Part shown: positions 54,971 to 56,161 of the stretch, piece by piece
Numbering within the stretch: the stretch's first letter is position 1
Layout of the letters: every line of letters begins with the position of its first letter
Origin: Planococcus donghaensis MPA1U2
GTDB taxonomy: Bacteria; Bacillota; Bacilli; Bacillales_A; Planococcaceae
Assembly: GCF_000189395.1 (NCBI RefSeq)
Contig: NZ_AEPB01000025.1
Coordinates: forward strand, 1 to 56,161
Direction: 5' to 3'
DNA length: 56,161 nucleotides
Notes under the pieces: model-generated
Seen by the model: only the letters and a program-made list of their open reading frames with translations
What the model was told of the DNA's origin: nothing
Databases searched by the model: none
Program-made: the position numbers and the translations under genes

Positions 54971-55618
54971 TTATTTCCATTGTGTAGTAGTTTCAACAGG
55001 CAAACGGTATGACTGGAAGCCATCATTTAATGCTTTCCCGATTGTCAGTAACATAACTGGAACATAACGATCTTTATCTAAGTCTAACACTTCTGCGATG
55101 TTTTCTTTATCATAACCGCCAATTGGGTTCGTGCCATATCCATGAGCACGCGCAACAAGCATTAATTGCATAGATACAAGACCTGTATCCAACATAATGA
55201 TGTCTTTCATTGTATCGTACGGTGCATTTTCATAAGCTGGTTTGAAATAATCAAGCTGTGCGCGCATTACATCTGCAGGCATATAGCCAAGTTCTACAGC
55301 TTTCCCGTAAATTTCTTCTCCGTATTCGATGTTTTTAAGATCCGCAAAAATTGCGATGACTGCAGACGCGCTCATTACTTTTTCTAAGTTAAATGAAGCA
55401 AGCGGTGCGATTTTTTCTTTTCCTTCTTCTGTGTCGATCACAACAAAACGCCAAGGTTGCATATTAATAGAAGATGGCGCTGTTGAAGCTTGCTCTATGA
55501 TTTGGCTCATTTCTTCGCGGCTGATTTTCACCGTTGGGTCGTATTGTTTGATCGAACGACGGTTGTTCATAATGTCGTTAAAATCGTTTGTTTTTTGGAA
55601 AGTTTGTGTAGCTTGCAT
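54971..55618 (-). CDS. Nitroreductase-family FMN oxidoreductase (YdgI-like)
   Basis: About 215 residues. The FMN-binding NNRRSIKQYDP, ASTAPSSINMQPWRFVVID and the C-terminal VPVMLLTIGK are family motifs. It is likely a homodimeric NAD(P)H-dependent reductase of quinones or nitroaromatics. The ATG at 55618 is preferred to 55627 because AAAGGAG is then at proper spacing. Paired with a MarR regulator and ABM proteins, it suggests a quinone or electrophile stress operon. Confidence 0.92.
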   Translation of the reverse strand: MQATQTFQKTNDFNDIMNNRRSIKQYDPTVKISREEMSQIIEQASTAPSSINMQPWRFVVIDTEEGKEKIAPLASFNLEKVMSASAVIAIFADLKNIEYGEEIYGKAVELGYMPADVMRAQLDYFKPAYENAPYDTMKDIIMLDTGLVSMQLMLVARAHGYGTNPIGGYDKENIAEVLDLDKDRYVPVMLLTIGKALNDGFQSYRLPVETTTQWK

Positions 55619-55647
55619 ATATATCATGCTCCTTTTTCTGTTAAGTT

Positions 55648-55677
55648 ATTATGATTTGATAATGATTGAGGTATCAA
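55648..55677 (-). promoter_or_regulatory. Promoter for the nitroreductase-MarR operon
   Basis: On the minus strand TTGATA (55677-55672) and CATAAT (55653-55648) are 18 bp apart. The palindrome at 55661-55682 covers the -35 and part of the spacer, so a bound repressor would block polymerase. Confidence 0.5.
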
Positions 55678-55682
55678 TCATT
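55661..55682. promoter_or_regulatory. MarR operator candidate
   Basis: Perfect palindrome AATGATTGA-GGTA-TCAATCATT, 9-bp arms, overlapping the -35 of the promoter. The size and position are as expected for a MarR dimer. Confidence 0.6.
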
Positions 55683-55755
55683 GACTCCTCATACAATATA
55701 AACCCATCGGAGGGGAATTGCAACTATAAAGTTTTGGGAGTTTTTTTGGGATGGC

Positions 55756-55783
55756 GTGCGTAACACTCGTTGCACCGTGCGTA
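55756..55783. repeat. Array D1: two GTGCGTA cores
   Basis: GTGCGTA at 55756 and 55777, 21 bp apart. The stretch including CGTAACACTCG is nearly the same as part of array D2, so D1 appears a short or degraded copy. Confidence 0.75.
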
Positions 55784-55851
55784 TGCCGCCATCTTGACTA
55801 CTTTTAACTCGATAATACTTGCCCACCAAAACCAAAAACATTAGTTGCCCC

Positions 55852-55871
55852 GCTTTTCGCGAGCGAAAAGC
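55852..55871. repeat. Hairpin closing array D1
   Basis: GCTTTTCGC / GCGAAAAGC with a GA centre, preceded by TTGCCCC and followed by ACTAAAA. The same hairpin recurs at 56128-56147. Confidence 0.85.
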
Positions 55872-55931
55872 ACTAAAAGCTATTAGCTTTATTTCAAGAA
55901 CAAGCAACCTCTACTTTCGAGTGAGACCTTT

Positions 55932-56060
55932 TTGCGTCCGGAACCTCGTTCGCGCGTATTTTTTCTGGAACGCGCGTAAGTTTCTCGCGACCGCGCGTAT
56001 TCTTCCAGCATCGCGCGTAACACTCGCCGCATCGTGCGTACTTCTCTAGAACCGCGCATA
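55932..56060. repeat. Array D2: six GCGCGTA-type cores, 20-21 bp period
   Basis: GCGCGTA or close variants begin at 55952, 55972, 55993, 56013, 56034 and 56054 (intervals 20, 21, 20, 21, 20). A degenerate unit (TTGCGTC, 55932) lies 20 bp before. Spacers differ. The alternating intervals shift reading frame, so the array cannot code for a repeat protein. Confidence 0.9.
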
Positions 56061-56127
56061 TCCCGCCACCCAGCAATCTCCCAACCCTAATCATCCTCCC
56101 CCGCCTAACAAAAAACCTACTTGCCCC

Positions 56128-56147
56128 GCTTTTCGCGAGCGAAAAGC
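56128..56147. repeat. Hairpin closing array D2
   Basis: Identical 20-base hairpin to 55852-55871, again preceded by TTGCCCC and followed by ATTAAAA. Confidence 0.85.
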
Positions 56148-56161
56148 ATTAAAATCTCCTT

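Larger units (their letters stand above)
55628..56161. other. Intergenic region: MarR promoter plus array D composite elements
   Basis: 534 bp to the right edge. It holds the nitroreductase promoter/operator (55648-55682), then two composite elements with GCGCGTA/GTGCGTA cores and an identical hairpin each (55852-55871 and 56128-56147). I see no gene; the short open frames are by-products of the repeats. Confidence 0.75.

Noticed and set aside
55894-56094. Minus-strand open frame with repeated Y-A-R
   Set aside because: It comes from TACGCGC cores of array D2. Alternating 20/21 bp spacing breaks the frame and no ribosome site is present.

Overview
The window looks like a chromosomal segment of a low-to-moderate GC Gram-positive bacterium, most probably a member of the Planococcaceae (Planococcus/Sporosarcina-like). 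The basis is Firmicute-type gene content (YwqC/YwqD-type Wzz and tyrosine kinase pair, GtaB, VanZ, DUF2512, a YdgI/YdgJ-like pair), strong AGGAGG ribosome sites, frequent TTG starts and many intrinsic terminators. The genus is an inference; no rRNA or tRNA gene is present to confirm it.

Bases 1-24667 form a surface or exopolysaccharide locus, almost all on the minus strand, so it reads right to left. One transcription unit (23281 down to 15028) encodes a Wzx flippase, a DegT-family sugar aminotransferase, RfbA, RfbB, an unusual 704-residue multidomain kinase-like protein and a second flippase. The next unit (14763 down to 7759) encodes Fcl, Gmd, a GT2, a Wzy-like polymerase and two GT4 enzymes, and ends in a strong terminator. 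A third (7332 down) encodes ManC and a frameshifted ManA. GalU, Ugd, the initiating sugar transferase, the Wzz-like protein and the tyrosine kinase follow. Together they would supply GDP-L-fucose, UDP-glucuronate and a dTDP-amino sugar and build a Wzx/Wzy-type polymer under kinase control. The two large operons share a near-identical promoter module.

Bases 23756-42631 are an accessory continuation: a GT2, two paralogous membrane-anchored beta-helix proteins, three paralogous FemAB/GNAT-like transferases, a frameshifted galE, a VanZ protein, a polysaccharide deacetylase, a second GalU, a PAS-GGDEF-EAL protein with a remnant MHYT sensor, a Na+/H+ antiporter, an XRE regulator, an SGNH-like protein lacking its catalytic residues, an N5-(carboxyethyl)ornithine synthase-like enzyme and a divergent DegT-like protein.

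Bases 42790-56161 are general chromosome: an ABC ATPase translationally coupled to a trypsin-nuclease fusion, an aldo/keto reductase, a 1382-residue TPR/C39 protein, another VanZ, three ABM monooxygenase-like paralogs, and a MarR/nitroreductase pair with an obvious operator.

The most unusual signal is non-coding. Four intergenic regions (28398-28509, 41499-41610, 45813-46152, 55756-56147) carry arrays of a 7-8 bp core repeated every 20-21 bp, which is two helical turns, with variable sequence between cores. There are three core types. Two of the regions add a pyrimidine-rich linker and a hairpin, and each carries that composite twice.
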